Assembly (NCBI GenBank): GCA_020853405.1 | Contig: JADYYZ010000168.1 | Span: 1 to 9,091, forward strand | From: Acetobacteraceae bacterium | GTDB lineage: Bacteria; Pseudomonadota; Alphaproteobacteria; Acetobacterales; Acetobacteraceae | Reading direction: 5' to 3' | Length of the DNA stretch: 9,091 nucleotides | Shown: piece after piece, positions 7,354 through 9,091 of the stretch | Numbering within the stretch: the first letter of the stretch is position 1 | How the letters are laid out: the number at the start of each line of letters is the position of its first letter | Notes under the pieces: model-generated | What the model saw: the letters and a program-made list of their open reading frames with translations, nothing else | What the model was told of the DNA's origin: nothing | Database searches by the model: none | Translations under genes and position numbers: made by a program

Positions 7354-9091
7354 ATGCTGACCGCGCTCCGCCACGCCGCCGAAAGCCTGGTGGCCAAGAT
7401 CCTGTTCTCGCTGCTGATCGTGTCGTTCGCGATCTGGGGCATCGGCGACATCTTTCGCGGCCGGCCGGCCGAGGTGGCGGTGGCGACGGTCGCCGGCGGC
7501 CGCATCACGCTCGAGGAGGCGCTGGCGGACTATCGCCGGGAGCTCGCGGCGCTGTCCCGCCAGTTCGGCGACCGCTTCGAGCCGACCGAGGCGATCCGCC
7601 GCGCCGTCGCCGAACGGGTGGCGGCGCGGCTGGCGGCAGGGCGCGCGATCGATGCCGAGGCCGCCCGCCTCGGCCTGGTCGTGGCCGACGACGCGTTGCG
7701 CCAGGCGGTGTTCGCGCTGCCCGCCTTCGCCGGCCCCGACGGCAGGTTCAGCCGGCCCATCTTCGACAACTTCCTGCGCAACCAGGGCATGGCCGAAGGG
7801 CAGTTCCTGGCGCTACTGCGCGCCGACCTGTCGCGTACGGCGCTGCTGAGCGCGGTGCGCGGCGGGGCCGCGGCCCCGATGAGCCTGACCAGGGCGCTTG
7901 CCGCCTATGCCGGCGAGACCCGCATCGCCGAGATCGCCGGCATCGACGCCGCCGCCCAGGCAGCCCCGCCCGAGCCGGACGAGGCTCAGCTCAAGCGCTG
8001 GTACGACACCCACCTCGAGGATTTCTCGGCACCCGAGTACCGCAAACTGCTGGTCGCGGTGCTCGGCCCCGCCCAGCTCGCCCCCGGCATCGAGGTGTCC
8101 GACGAGGACGTCGCGGCTGCCTTCGCCGCCCGCCGCGCCGAATTCGAGCAGCCCGAGCGGCGCGATGCCGACCAGCTGCAGTTCTCCGACGAGGCAACGG
8201 CCGGCGTGGTCGCCGCGCAATGGCGGCTTGGCGCCGACTGGGCGACGATTGCGGCGCGCACTTCCGAGGCGGGCGGCACCGCCAACCGCCTGGGGCTCGT
8301 CGCGCGCGGCGCCATTCCGATCCCGGCGCTGGCCGAGGCGGTGTTCTCGGCCTCCTCGCCCGGCGTCGTCGGGCCGGTTCAGACGCCGTTCGGCTGGGCG
8401 GTGCTGCGCATCAACCGTATCCAGCCGGGCAGCACCATGACCCTGCAGGAAGCGGCCCCCCAGGTGCGCGCTGCCATCCAGCGCGAGCGCGCCTCCGACC
8501 TGATCTATACCCGCGAGCGGCGGATCGAGGATGCGCTGGCGGGCGGGGCCGATCTCGAACGGGTGGCGCGCGAGGAGGGCATGGCGCTCTATGACGTGCC
8601 AGCCGTCGATGCCGAGGGGCGCGACCCGCAGGGGCTTGCCGTCGATCTCGGCCCGGTTGCGCGGGCAACGCTCGCGGCCGGCTTCGCCGCCTCGACCACC
8701 AGCGAACCCCGCCTGACCGAGGCCGAGGGCGCCACCTTCTTCGCCGTCAAGGTGCTGGGCGTGACACCCGCAGCACCACGCCCGTTCGATACGGTGCGCG
8801 ATGCGGTGCACCGGGCGGTGATCGCGGATCTGCGCGAACGCGCAGCCGAGGAAGGCGCAACCGCCCTGATGTCGGCAGCCCGCGCCCCCGGCGCCACACT
8901 CGCCGGTGCCGCCGAGGCGGCAGGCATCGCCGTGCGCCGGAGCGAGCCGATCCGGCGCCCCGATCCGCAAAGCCCGCAGGCGCTGCCACCGGAACTGGTG
9001 CGCGCGGTGTTCACGCTGGGCAGTCCGGGCGAGGTTTCCATGGTGCGCACGCCGACCGGATTCGCGGTGATCGCGCTGGCGGAAGTGGTAC
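7354..9091 (+). CDS. ppiD: PpiD-like periplasmic folding factor (SurA-N and parvulin-like), 3' end outside window
   Basis: The 579 codons present encode a membrane-anchored periplasmic chaperone of the PpiD/SurA type. In E. coli PpiD is associated with the SecYEG translocon and helps newly exported proteins. The sequence shows a single uncleaved N-terminal membrane anchor at about residues 12-32 (KILFSLLIVSFAIWGIGDIF), then a SurA_N-like helical region to about residue 170 (AGGRITLEEALADYRREL, RPIFDNFLRNQGMAEGQFL). A divergent parvulin-like region at about 250-355 contains GGTANRLGLVARGAIP and PVQTPFGWAVLRI. Where active parvulins have GW/YH near the end of the domain, this one has GWA (Ala349), so isomerase activity is doubtful. 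The ATG at 7354 (MLTALRHAAESLVAKIL) matches the family start; an in-frame ATG at 7303 would add 17 unusual residues. No strong ribosome site precedes either. No stop occurs before the window ends. Confidence 0.9.
   Translation, partial: MLTALRHAAESLVAKILFSLLIVSFAIWGIGDIFRGRPAEVAVATVAGGRITLEEALADYRRELAALSRQFGDRFEPTEAIRRAVAERVAARLAAGRAIDAEAARLGLVVADDALRQAVFALPAFAGPDGRFSRPIFDNFLRNQGMAEGQFLALLRADLSRTALLSAVRGGAAAPMSLTRALAAYAGETRIAEIAGIDAAAQAAPPEPDEAQLKRWYDTHLEDFSAPEYRKLLVAVLGPAQLAPGIEVSDEDVAAAFAARRAEFEQPERRDADQLQFSDEATAGVVAAQWRLGADWATIAARTSEAGGTANRLGLVARGAIPIPALAEAVFSASSPGVVGPVQTPFGWAVLRINRIQPGSTMTLQEAAPQVRAAIQRERASDLIYTRERRIEDALAGGADLERVAREEGMALYDVPAVDAEGRDPQGLAVDLGPVARATLAAGFAASTTSEPRLTEAEGATFFAVKVLGVTPAAPRPFDTVRDAVHRAVIADLRERAAEEGATALMSAARAPGATLAGAAEAAGIAVRRSEPIRRPDPQSPQALPPELVRAVFTLGSPGEVSMVRTPTGFAVIALAEVV

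Noticed and set aside
7236..7508. Upstream extension of tpiA to 7508
   Set aside because: The family N-terminus and the GAGGAG ribosome site place the start at 7235; the extension runs antisense into the start of the ppiD-like gene.
7813..8970. 385-codon minus-strand frame opposite the ppiD-like gene
   Set aside because: It is an antisense shadow; the plus strand has a continuous coherent protein with a membrane anchor and known domains.

Overview
This window is a stretch of conserved housekeeping genes from a GC-rich Gram-negative bacterium. It is most likely an alphaproteobacterium and probably in or near the Acetobacteraceae/Rhodospirillales. The evidence is the very high GC content with strong GC bias at third codon positions, a KDO (lipopolysaccharide) biosynthesis gene, the alphaproteobacterial neighbourhood tpiA-secG-pyrG-kdsA ... 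eno-ftsB, and a small charged protein of the DUF6481 type. The taxon is an inference from gene content and style; no marker RNA gene is present.

Layout, left to right. Positions 1-118 hold no gene I can support, only three consecutive hairpins. Then come two minus-strand genes, ftsB (divisome) and eno (enolase), followed by a small minus-strand DUF6481-like gene. A divergent intergenic region of about 280 bases (2220-2501) contains a 12-bp tandem repeat, an inverted-repeat element that can fold as a three-way junction, and a 16-bp duplication. Next is a plus-strand ChaA-type Ca2+/H+ antiporter gene. It converges on a tight minus-strand operon read from right to left: tpiA, secG, pyrG, kdsA. 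Divergent from tpiA is a plus-strand ppiD-like gene that runs off the right edge.

Functionally, tpiA and eno are glycolytic. Eno supplies phosphoenolpyruvate, which KdsA condenses with arabinose-5-phosphate to make KDO-8-phosphate. PyrG makes CTP, which is later used to activate KDO as CMP-KDO. SecG belongs to the Sec translocon, and PpiD-type chaperones act on substrates emerging from it. FtsB is a divisome scaffold. The kdsA-to-eno junction, usually tight in alphaproteobacteria, is interrupted here by the antiporter gene and the DUF6481 gene. The intergenic repeats lie at that breakpoint.

I found no defence system, mobile-element gene, CRISPR array, tRNA or rRNA, and no convincing new multi-gene system. 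The most interesting non-coding signal is the folded inverted-repeat element at 2334-2414.
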